A stretch of 28,458 nt of DNA. Origin: a virus. Both the position numbers and the translations under genes were made by a program. The notes under the pieces are model-generated. The model was not told the origin of the DNA. It did no database searches and saw only the letters and a program-made list of their open reading frames with translations. The stretch spans positions 1 to 28,458 of the IMG/VR virus record IMGVR_UViG_3300044846_003701; one strand, given 5' to 3'. Below are positions 21,715 to 28,362 of the stretch, piece by piece (position 1 is the stretch's first letter; each line of letters begins with the position of its first letter).

Positions 21715-21816
21715 AAATTGTTTCATTGCACCATGTAGATACAATTGAGGTATTTCACCCTGAGATCCTCGTGTCTCATTCCGCCGAGTTATAAGGGGTT
21801 ATCTCGGTTCGACCCA
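21685..21816 (-). ncRNA. Putative structured RNA downstream of the sigma factor gene
   Basis: The 173-bp gap after the sigma gene is unusually G+C-rich (44 of 100 bases at 21721-21820) compared with its surroundings. On the minus strand it can form CCGAG-ATAA / TTAT-AA-CTCGG around a CCCC loop (21788-21807), then TGAGA/TCTCA, and finally the terminator hairpin. There is no plausible open frame. A TATTTATAG motif overlaps the last codons of the sigma gene and may start it. It could be a separate small RNA or a structured 3' end of the sigma mRNA. A tRNA was considered and rejected. Confidence 0.45.
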
Positions 21817-21820
21817 AAAA

Positions 21821-21829
21821 CTATAAATA
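21821..21829 (-). promoter_or_regulatory. TATTTATAG motif at the end of the sigma gene
   Basis: The minus strand reads GATTATTTATAG; the final TAG is the stop codon of the sigma factor. The motif is the same as in front of many genes, but it is partly fixed here by the protein ending (Asp-Tyr-Leu-stop), so a promoter role is uncertain. Confidence 0.3.
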
Positions 21830-22621
21830 ATCAAATAATTCTGAAGAGTCATTTCTAAGTCTCCTAAGAGCCTTTTCTTTGATTTGTCTAACTCTTTCTT
21901 TTGTTAATCCGAAATCACTACCAATGTCTTCTAAAGTTCTTGGTGTTCCAGTTAGACCAAAATAATCACCTATGATTGATTTTTCTCTTTCATCTAAGAC
22001 ATTCAATAATGACACTAACTTATCTTTAAGAATGTCTTTAGTATTAAATACAGAATCTGGTAAGTCTGCGTCAGGATTTGATATCATATCAATTAATGTG
22101 TCACCATCTTCATTAATTTTCATGTCTAAATCAATTATTGATGGTAATGTTGATAACTTATCACTCATTTTTTTACCAGTCTGCTCAACTTCTTTTTTTG
22201 CTCTTTGTAAATCTTGAACAACATTTACTGGTAGTCTGATGGTTCTTGCGTTATCATTTAAAGATTGGATTATTGATTGTTTAACCCACCACACAGCATA
22301 TGAGATAAATCTTAAGTCTTTATTCCAATCAAAGTTTTTAATTGCCTTCATAAGACCTAAATTTCCTTCAGCAATTAAATCAGATAAGTCTAGCCCTTGA
22401 TTTTGATATTGTTTTGCAACCGTAATTACAAAACGAAGATTACCAACTAACAGTTCTTTTTCAATTGTTTCTCTTTCAGATTTAGACAAAGTATCAGTCT
22501 TCATCTTCTTTGCCAATTCTTTTTCCCTTTCAGGTGTCATTACTTTAATCTTACGAATATCTTTAAGATAGTGTTGAATCTCTTCCTGATTAATTGGTGC
22601 TCCGATGTTTCTGTCCTTCAT
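21821..22621 (-). CDS. Phage-encoded RNA polymerase sigma factor (sigma-70 family, primary type)
   Basis: This 266-aa protein has region 1.2 (about residues 10-40), region 2 (about 50-125, with NLRFVITVAKQYQNQGLDLSD, the core-binding part, and RFISYAVWWVKQSI in 2.3-2.4), and region 4 (about 205-258, with RTLEDIGSDFGLTKERVRQI as the -35-reading helix-turn-helix). Its sequence is closest to the Bacteroidota primary sigma factor of about 287 residues, but the region 3.1 helices appear deleted by roughly 20 residues, leaving only the 3.2 finger (DGDTLIDMI). It should redirect host polymerase to phage promoters. Which promoters is not shown; the TATTTAT class is the main candidate. The gene is the second of an operon with a host-type promoter. 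Confidence 0.95.
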   Translation of the reverse strand: MKDRNIGAPINQEEIQHYLKDIRKIKVMTPEREKELAKKMKTDTLSKSERETIEKELLVGNLRFVITVAKQYQNQGLDLSDLIAEGNLGLMKAIKNFDWNKDLRFISYAVWWVKQSIIQSLNDNARTIRLPVNVVQDLQRAKKEVEQTGKKMSDKLSTLPSIIDLDMKINEDGDTLIDMISNPDADLPDSVFNTKDILKDKLVSLLNVLDEREKSIIGDYFGLTGTPRTLEDIGSDFGLTKERVRQIKEKALRRLRNDSSELFDYL

Positions 22622-22622
22622 A

Positions 22623-23129
22623 TTATATAGATTTTGAATAAATTTCTAGTTTTGTTTTTTCTGATTTACTAAGTGACTCTATACCACAATCACTAATTTT
22701 ATCTAAAATTTCGTCAATAGTCAAATCACACTGATTATTTTCTTTAAAATTTACAACAAAATTAATTTCATCATCAATTATTTCGTCATCTAATTCTTCA
22801 TAGAAAAGGTTTTTCTCATTTTTTGTTTTCTCTACATTTTTTAGATACTCTAAATGACCTTCAATCATATTGGACATGATAGACCCTATGGATGGTGTGA
22901 TTACATACATAAATTGGTCTGAATCCTCAACTACTAATCTCAAATAAATATCTAACTCATCAAAACTAAGTGATGTCTCAAAATGAAAAATACCGTGATT
23001 TTCCCCATACACATATTTTACTTGGTCTGATGTTGTAATTTTAGATATTTCTTCAGCAATTAAGTTATTAAGTGATTGACCCTCCATTTCTGTGTCTTCA
23101 CATTTGTAAACAAACAATAGATATTTCAT
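22623..23129 (-). CDS. 168-aa protein with DUF6576-like C terminus, partner gene of the sigma factor
   Basis: The first 110 residues form an alpha/beta domain of unknown type, followed by an acidic linker (EELDDEIIDDEI). The last 32 residues (TIDEILDKI-SDCGIESLSKSEKTKLE-IYSKS) match the short tail found on rhomboid-like and other Bacteroidota proteins (DUF6576), with the pattern ILDKIxxxGIxSLxxxEKxxLxxxSK. This is a strong lineage marker but has no known activity. The gene is directly upstream of the sigma factor (1-bp gap) and is read from a host-type promoter, so a role in sigma control or appropriation is possible but not shown. Confidence 0.75.
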   Translation of the reverse strand: MKYLLFVYKCEDTEMEGQSLNNLIAEEISKITTSDQVKYVYGENHGIFHFETSLSFDELDIYLRLVVEDSDQFMYVITPSIGSIMSNMIEGHLEYLKNVEKTKNEKNLFYEELDDEIIDDEINFVVNFKENNQCDLTIDEILDKISDCGIESLSKSEKTKLEIYSKSI

Positions 23130-23148
23130 ATTTTTGATTTTGATATTA

Positions 23149-23180
23149 CAAATATACTGACATTTCCTTAATCCACCAAA
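23149..23180 (-). promoter_or_regulatory. Bacteroidota-type promoter for the 168-aa / sigma factor operon
   Basis: On the minus strand TTTG (23180-23177), a 20-bp spacer and TATATTTG (23156-23149) match the host consensus. The start would lie about 13 nt before the ATG at 23129. The -33 element lies inside the end of the SbcC-like gene. Confidence 0.75.
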
Positions 23181-25546
23181 ACTTTTGAAATATTATTTTC
23201 CTTATTTATCTTAATGATTGTGTCAGCCCACTGACTTACCATCGGATTATGTGTGATTACAAATATCTTTTCAAAATATTCTTTAATCTTAATAAAGAAT
23301 TCTGATACAAGTTCCAAATTATCGTTGGATATTTTTCCGAACACCTCATCAAAAACAACCACATTTGGTTTTGGTAGTGAGCATACCTTACTTAATACTG
23401 AACGAAGAGCAAGTGATGCGATTGTCTTTTCATAACCTGAACCTGACACCATTAGTTTCTCAACACCAGTTCCATTATCAATCATAACAAACTCAACCTC
23501 ATTCTTATCGTTGATTCTGATTTCAAGTTTGAAATAACAACTATCTTCCATTAATCTCTGAAGTTCTGAATTGATAAGTGGCATCATACTTTTCATAATC
23601 ATTTTTCCAACACCATTCTTACCATACGACTCCAAATACATTTTATAAATCTTGTCTTTACCTTCTTCTTCCGAAATCTTTTCAATAAGAGACGTGTTGT
23701 TTGTAATCTTGTCCTCGTTTGTTTTGATACTGAAGTTGTTCGTTGATATCTTATTTTGTTTTTCCTTTAATAGTTGTTCATAACTTTCCAACTTCAAGTC
23801 GGCTTTGATAAGTAAGGAATCAATTTTGTCGTTTGTTTGAATCTTATCTTGGACTTCTTCCCATCTTTTAAGTTTGTCTTTTAAAGAACTTATTTTCAAA
23901 TCACAACTTTCAATACTCAAGTCATATTTTTCTTTGATAAGTTTGTTTTTTTCATACTCATCAAAATCTTTTTTAAGTTTTACAAAAGATTGTTCTTTGA
24001 CGGATAAATCCGTCATTAACCCCACTTTTTCATCTTTGTGTTGGATTAACCCGTCAAGTTCGGCAATTTTTTGTTGTGTAATTGCTGCATTCATAAGTTC
24101 AATACCGCAGTGTTCACACTTTATTCCGCCTTTAACGGAACTCTTTAATTTTTCAATTGCAGATATTTCTGTTTCAAGTTTTATTTTTTCAGTGTTAACC
24201 TTGTTGTATTCTTCTTTTACCTTGTCATGTTCATCTTCGTGGTAATAGTTTTCAGGTTCAACAACTTGTAAATCAGAAAGTTTTTTGATGTAGGACTCCT
24301 TATCAAACTCAATTGTGTCAATTTCTTGTTGTGTCTTTTCAGGGTTCAACAAGGTGATGTCTTTATCAATGTCAGAATGTTTTTTCTTCAACATATCATC
24401 ACGATAGTTTTTACCTTTTGTAATACCATCTTCAATTTCTTTCACGTCATCCTCTAATGATTTGATTTCATCTTTGAGTTCAGTGATTGTGTTTTGATAT
24501 GTTTCAATATCAGTTTTGAGTTGTTCTGAATTATAAAGGTTGGAAATTTTAGATTTACTAAATGTTGAATAAATTTCTTTTGCTACCTCCTCTTTCTTTT
24601 TTAGAAACTCCAATCCCATAAACCTTGAAAGTACTTGTCCTCTCGCAGTAGGTTTTGACTCAAGTAACTCTTCTAAGTTTGTCGCGGTTGTGAGGATTGT
24701 AATTAAGAAATCCTCTTTTGTTCCAATTGAGTTTTTAATGAATGTTTCAGTTTCTCTTCTTTGTTCACCAGTAAAGTTTAGTAAACTACCATCGTGAAGT
24801 TTCTTAAAGAAGTCCAACTCGGTTTTTACATTCCATTCACCTTTCTTGGACTTCTTTCTTTCGATATTTCTTATGATAATATAATCTTCACCATCAATTG
24901 TTATTTCACCTTTGACAACTACCGAGTTTTTATCGGTAAATCGATTAAATATTTCTTCGGCTTTTGATGTTTTGGTTGTTTCATTAAAGAATAGGAACAT
25001 TAACAAATCCACAGTAAGAACCGTCTTACCACCAAAGTTAGGTGGGTTTGATTCAACAACCACAAGTCCATTACATTTGTCAAAATCCAATCTTTGATTT
25101 TGTCCATAGGAAAGAAAGTTTGAGAACTCAATGTTTCTGATATACCACTTATTAAACTGTGATGTATCAGAATCTCCTTCCTTCATCTTGTTTTCTACAA
25201 TCTGATTAAGAGATAGAATTTCATCCAAATTTTTACCATACCCTTTTGATTCAACGAACTTTTTAAGTAAGTCAAGTTGATAGTTAACATCAGTAATGTT
25301 TGTTGACACATCAACACTTTGCATAGTTTCATTATCAACATTCTTAACTTTTGTTAATACATTAACATTGGTTGTGTTATACTTCTTTTGGAAGTAGTGT
25401 TTAACACTTTTGATTTTATCTTGTGTAAAGTGTTCTTGTATGTCTTCCCAAACAACTTGAATGGAGGGATTTTCAAATTTAGAAAAGTCCAAATCTTTTA
25501 TCATAATATTGTAATTAAATAATTTTGGCGGATTGAATAAATCCAT
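23168..25546 (-). CDS. sbcC: SbcC / T4 gp46-like recombination nuclease ATPase
   Basis: This 792-aa Rad50-type ATPase has an N-terminal lobe starting near residue 134 (IRNIEFSNFLSYG), a P-loop (NPPNFGGKT, 167-175), a long coiled coil interrupted by the zinc hook CEHC (in KCEHCGIEL), and a C-terminal lobe with a signature-like VSGSGYEKTIASL, a Walker B (VVVFDEVFG) and an H-loop (VITHNP). It should pair with the SbcD-like nuclease to resect DNA ends for recombination-dependent replication. Two oddities: the first Gly of the Walker A (GxxxxGKT) is Pro168, and an extension of about 130 residues precedes the ATPase core. An alternative start at residue 15 (25504) would shorten it slightly. Confidence 0.93.
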   Translation of the reverse strand: MDLFNPPKLFNYNIMIKDLDFSKFENPSIQVVWEDIQEHFTQDKIKSVKHYFQKKYNTTNVNVLTKVKNVDNETMQSVDVSTNITDVNYQLDLLKKFVESKGYGKNLDEILSLNQIVENKMKEGDSDTSQFNKWYIRNIEFSNFLSYGQNQRLDFDKCNGLVVVESNPPNFGGKTVLTVDLLMFLFFNETTKTSKAEEIFNRFTDKNSVVVKGEITIDGEDYIIIRNIERKKSKKGEWNVKTELDFFKKLHDGSLLNFTGEQRRETETFIKNSIGTKEDFLITILTTATNLEELLESKPTARGQVLSRFMGLEFLKKKEEVAKEIYSTFSKSKISNLYNSEQLKTDIETYQNTITELKDEIKSLEDDVKEIEDGITKGKNYRDDMLKKKHSDIDKDITLLNPEKTQQEIDTIEFDKESYIKKLSDLQVVEPENYYHEDEHDKVKEEYNKVNTEKIKLETEISAIEKLKSSVKGGIKCEHCGIELMNAAITQQKIAELDGLIQHKDEKVGLMTDLSVKEQSFVKLKKDFDEYEKNKLIKEKYDLSIESCDLKISSLKDKLKRWEEVQDKIQTNDKIDSLLIKADLKLESYEQLLKEKQNKISTNNFSIKTNEDKITNNTSLIEKISEEEGKDKIYKMYLESYGKNGVGKMIMKSMMPLINSELQRLMEDSCYFKLEIRINDKNEVEFVMIDNGTGVEKLMVSGSGYEKTIASLALRSVLSKVCSLPKPNVVVFDEVFGKISNDNLELVSEFFIKIKEYFEKIFVITHNPMVSQWADTIIKINKENNISKVLVD

Positions 25547-25555
25547 GTTTGATTC

Positions 25556-25783
25556 TTACTGGTTTTCTCCTTTTACTTCATCCTCATCAGTTATTTTATC
25601 AACAACTTCAAAGTTCAAAGACTTACCATCTAAATCAACATTCATTTCTTCATTACCAGTAAGTTTTTGTGTTTGTGCTTTTAGTAATTCATCAAATTTT
25701 CTTTGTATTGCACTTTTTTGTTGATTAACTTTAGCGTTTCTTTTTGCAACTTTTTTTCTGTGTTCTTTTTCTCTTTTTCCCAT
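25556..25783 (-). CDS. Small basic protein (75 aa)
   Basis: The first half is strongly basic and helical (MGKREKEHRKKVAKRNAKVN); the second half is acidic. This bipolar build suggests nucleic-acid binding or a protein partner. Similar short proteins occur in other large phages, without known function. It sits 9 bp before the SbcC-like gene in the recombination operon. Confidence 0.7.
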   Translation of the reverse strand: MGKREKEHRKKVAKRNAKVNQQKSAIQRKFDELLKAQTQKLTGNEEMNVDLDGKSLNFEVVDKITDEDEVKGENQ

Positions 25784-25793
25784 TTTTTATTTT

Positions 25794-26201
25794 TTAATCA
25801 TTTAAAACTTGTTCCTCATCTTCATTTGTTATATTATAGATAACCTCTTGTTTTTGATTTGATAATCTATTTTCTTCAAACCATTCCACAATAGAATTTA
25901 TCATCCAAACAAATCCTGCAGATAACATTCCATCAAAAAATACTGAAATAAATTCATTAATTCCAACCAAATTTAAATTTGGTGAAAAATAAGCTATTGA
26001 GAGGAAAAACCCAACCCAAGTGCTTGTACATAACACACACTGTATTAAACTTGATAAAAACTTACCAAGATAATTAAATGGTAGTGTTTCTGAGTTTCCC
26101 CAATTGTGTATCCCATTTCTTAAACCATTAAAAATGGATCCATAAACTAAAATGTTTGTCATTCCGTAGGCGACCATCACCCAAATTAATAATTGCATCA
26201 T
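25794..26201 (-). CDS. Membrane protein resembling DUF1360
   Basis: This 135-aa protein has three hydrophobic segments (about residues 2-24, 50-75 and 88-110) and the motif CVLCTSTWVGFFLS (C55 and C58), which resembles the CxxCxSxWxG signature of DUF1360 membrane proteins. The C terminus is acidic and cytoplasmic. Its function is unknown. It overlaps the coiled-coil gene by 4 bp (ATGA) and lies inside the recombination operon, which is unexpected for a membrane protein. Confidence 0.7.
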   Translation of the reverse strand: MMQLLIWVMVAYGMTNILVYGSIFNGLRNGIHNWGNSETLPFNYLGKFLSSLIQCVLCTSTWVGFFLSIAYFSPNLNLVGINEFISVFFDGMLSAGFVWMINSIVEWFEENRLSNQKQEVIYNITNEDEEQVLND

Positions 26202-26872
26202 AATAAATCTTTTAAATTAGACCCCTTCATAAAAATTGCGTTTACCGCATCTTTAGGTCTTTGGTTTATTTTTTCTAACTCCTCTATCTTTTTGTTCTTA
26301 TCTGATAGTTCTTTTCTTAGTTTTTGTAAAGTCTCCCCCATTAATTTTAACTTTTCACTATTCTCAACCTCTCTAATTACTTCTACTTCTTTTATAATCT
26401 CAACTGGTGGTTTGTCTAAAATAATGTCTAAATTACGTCTAAGTTCGTCTAATTCTTCATTCTTCTTAGACATTTCATTTTTCAAATTGGTGATTATTCC
26501 TCCAAGTTCATCTTCTGTTGTTTTGTCACTTATATATTCTATTTTTGTGACAACTTTTTCAACAGGAACTTCAATAATTTTTTCAACTTCCTTAATTATT
26601 TCTTTCTCAACTATAACCTCTTTAATGACTTCAACAGGTATTTCCACTAGTTTTTCAACTATTACCTCTTTTTCCACCCATTTTTCTTCAATCCCGCTTG
26701 TTTTTAACTGTTTTTCACCTTCATTAAGTGGTTCTCCCAAGAAACCATATTTTTTAATATCATACCCTTGTTTGAAACATTGATAAACAAAATCTTCTAC
26801 GTTGTCAATGTTGTTTTTTGAACAATACAGATTAACCCCATCTATGATTTGTTTACTTAACTTTAACTCCAT
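26198..26872 (-). CDS. Coiled-coil protein with Val/Glu/Lys repeats (224 aa)
   Basis: The first 60 residues form a small helical domain (SKQIIDGVNLYCSKNNIDNVEDFVYQ) ending in GYDIKKYGFLGE. Residues about 68-115 are a low-complexity repeat of VE(K/I)xVxVEK units (EKEVIVEKLVEIPVEVIKEV). A coiled coil follows to about 205. The C terminus has a basic patch. It looks structural or like a scaffold. It overlaps the methylase gene by 20 bp and the membrane protein gene by 4 bp. No enzymatic motif is seen. Confidence 0.72.
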   Translation of the reverse strand: MELKLSKQIIDGVNLYCSKNNIDNVEDFVYQCFKQGYDIKKYGFLGEPLNEGEKQLKTSGIEEKWVEKEVIVEKLVEIPVEVIKEVIVEKEIIKEVEKIIEVPVEKVVTKIEYISDKTTEDELGGIITNLKNEMSKKNEELDELRRNLDIILDKPPVEIIKEVEVIREVENSEKLKLMGETLQKLRKELSDKNKKIEELEKINQRPKDAVNAIFMKGSNLKDLL

Positions 26873-27518
26873 TGGATTCCATTCGGTTTTTTATGATTTC
26901 ACAATAGTGGGAATCAATCTCATAACCAATACTTTCATATCCAAGACGATTGGCAACTTTTAATGTTGTTCCACTTCCGGCAAAGACATCAATAATTAAA
27001 TCTTCTTTGTTTGCGGTCGTAAGAATTATCTTTTCAATAAGTTCTTCAGGTATTTGACAAGGATGTTCTGTCTTTTCTTTACTAACATTTTTGACTTGAT
27101 TTATCTCCCACCAATCATAAAGTTTTGCCCCTGTCTTACCTTCTGAAATTCTTTTTTGTATTCGTTTGTCATTAAGGTTCTTATAAGGTTGTCTTACTTT
27201 TCTGAAGTCAGGTTTACATCCCCACCAAGAAACCAACCTTGATTGTTTTCCTGTATTTGAATTATACACCCAACAAACAACTTGTTCGCACTTGTCTTTA
27301 ATCGCTTTGGGTAAAATGTTGATTGTTTCTTCAGGGTAGTGAATAATCACACAAGGTGTTGGTATTTCAGAAAGAAGTTTGATATATTCCTCTTCTGACA
27401 ACCTATCCTTATAATCATTATACTTATAACCTTGATTATATGGGGGATCAGTTATGACAATCCCTTTTGGAATTTCATAATCTCTATAGTCTCCATTAAT
27501 AACCTCATACTTAATCAT
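26853..27518 (-). CDS. Beta-class DNA methyltransferase
   Basis: The motifs occur in the beta order: catalytic DPPYN at residues 24-28, the target region in the middle (SRLVSWWGCKPDFRKVRQPY), then HPCQIPEEL (152-160, motif X-like) and the SAM-binding DVFAGSGTT (177-185). DPPY suggests N6-adenine, though N4-cytosine enzymes can share it. The length of 221 aa is short for the class, leaving a small target-recognition part. It overlaps the SbcD-like gene by 4 bp (ATGA), so it is expressed in the same operon, probably early. The recognised sequence is unknown. Confidence 0.9.
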   Translation of the reverse strand: MIKYEVINGDYRDYEIPKGIVITDPPYNQGYKYNDYKDRLSEEEYIKLLSEIPTPCVIIHYPEETINILPKAIKDKCEQVVCWVYNSNTGKQSRLVSWWGCKPDFRKVRQPYKNLNDKRIQKRISEGKTGAKLYDWWEINQVKNVSKEKTEHPCQIPEELIEKIILTTANKEDLIIDVFAGSGTTLKVANRLGYESIGYEIDSHYCEIIKNRMESNGVKVK

Positions 27519-28294
27519 ACATTAACCAACTTTTCAATCCCATTTTCAATATCTTCAAATGACTTTATGGAAAACTTTAAGAATGGTTTTGGGTTAAATA
27601 AATCCGTGTAAGTATATTCCTTTGTTTCAACATTATATACCCCATACCCGTGTCTTCCAACACTTTCTCCAATGTTGTTTTGAATTGTAGAACCAATCAT
27701 ATAACCTTTACCAGTACTAAACTTGAACTCTGCTCGTTTGTGAATGTCACCACATAAAACAACATCAAGTCCGTCAAATTTTTCAACATCATACGCTTCT
27801 TCACCAAACTCAAATCCCAAATCTGTTTTAAGTCCTGAAATCGGTCCGTGAAATAAACCAATTTTGATTCCTGTCGCATCATTCAAATCAGGTGGAATAT
27901 TTGCTTGGTATTGCGAATATACACACCAACTAACATTCTCATCTTCATAAACACCTCTGTCTTTGTAATAGAAGATTTTTTTGTTATTTAATGAATTAAT
28001 AATTGGTGAGAGTGCGTCCAACCTTTCTGTGTTATTCACAAGGAAGTCGTGATTACCTGGTATGATAATAGTTGGTGCAACATAAGAACATTCTTTTAGA
28101 ATCCAAGAGACCATTTCAATTAACTCTGGTGTCATCTGATTTTTTGAGTGAACCAAATCTCCTGTAAACACAATTCTATCAGGTTCAAGTTCTCTCCATT
28201 GATTAATTGCTTCTTCTAAAATTGATTTATATAAATCATGGTCTTTAAACAATCTGATATGTAAGTCAGAAAAATGTACAATAGTTTTTATCAT
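27515..28294 (-). CDS. sbcD: SbcD / T4 gp47-like nuclease (metallophosphoesterase)
   Basis: This 259-aa protein has the two-metal phosphoesterase motifs of Mre11/SbcD: FSDLH (D10, H12), VFTGDLVH (D46, H49), PGNHDF (N81, H82, D83), LFHGP and LCGDIH near the end. It is short compared with bacterial SbcD (about 400 aa) and ends soon after the nuclease domain, with only a small C-terminal capping and ATPase-binding region. It should form the nuclease half of the complex with the SbcC-like protein five genes downstream. It is the first gene of the operon, directly behind a strong promoter. Confidence 0.93.
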   Translation of the reverse strand: MIKTIVHFSDLHIRLFKDHDLYKSILEEAINQWRELEPDRIVFTGDLVHSKNQMTPELIEMVSWILKECSYVAPTIIIPGNHDFLVNNTERLDALSPIINSLNNKKIFYYKDRGVYEDENVSWCVYSQYQANIPPDLNDATGIKIGLFHGPISGLKTDLGFEFGEEAYDVEKFDGLDVVLCGDIHKRAEFKFSTGKGYMIGSTIQNNIGESVGRHGYGVYNVETKEYTYTDLFNPKPFLKFSIKSFEDIENGIEKLVNV

Positions 28295-28298
28295 ACAT

Positions 28299-28329
28299 CA
28301 ATTATAAACTATTTTTTACAAAGAGTCAA
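28299..28329 (-). promoter_or_regulatory. Promoter of the recombination operon
   Basis: On the minus strand TTGACT, a 17-bp spacer and TATAAT (28306-28301) fit the general sigma-70 consensus, while TATAATTG differs in one base from the Bacteroidota TAnnTTTG, with TTG 20 bp upstream. It lies so close to the ATG (28294) that the predicted transcript would have almost no leader. Confidence 0.68.
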
Positions 28330-28337
28330 TTAACAAA

Positions 28338-28362
28338 AAACCCACCTTTATGGGGTTATTTT
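28338..28362 (-). terminator. Terminator after the gene at the right edge
   Basis: On the minus strand AACCC pairs with GGGTT (extended by a further pair with a bulge), followed by TTTTTT. It lies right after the stop at 28363 and before the recombination-operon promoter. Confidence 0.7.

Noticed and set aside
21720-21820. Possible tRNA (GGTTCGACCC looks like a T loop on the plus strand)
   Set aside because: The bases flanking TTCGA do not form a 5-bp T stem, and no acceptor, anticodon or D arm can be drawn. The better structure is on the minus strand and ends in a terminator.
23874-24245. Plus-strand frames opposite the SbcC-like gene
   Set aside because: They are antisense to conserved coiled-coil and zinc-hook coding sequence and have low-complexity Ser/Phe/Leu composition.
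26193-26783. A 196-codon plus-strand frame opposite the coiled-coil gene
   Set aside because: Its composition (long runs of Ser, Thr, Ile, Phe) is the mirror of the repetitive Glu/Lys/Val codons on the minus strand; no promoter or start context supports it.
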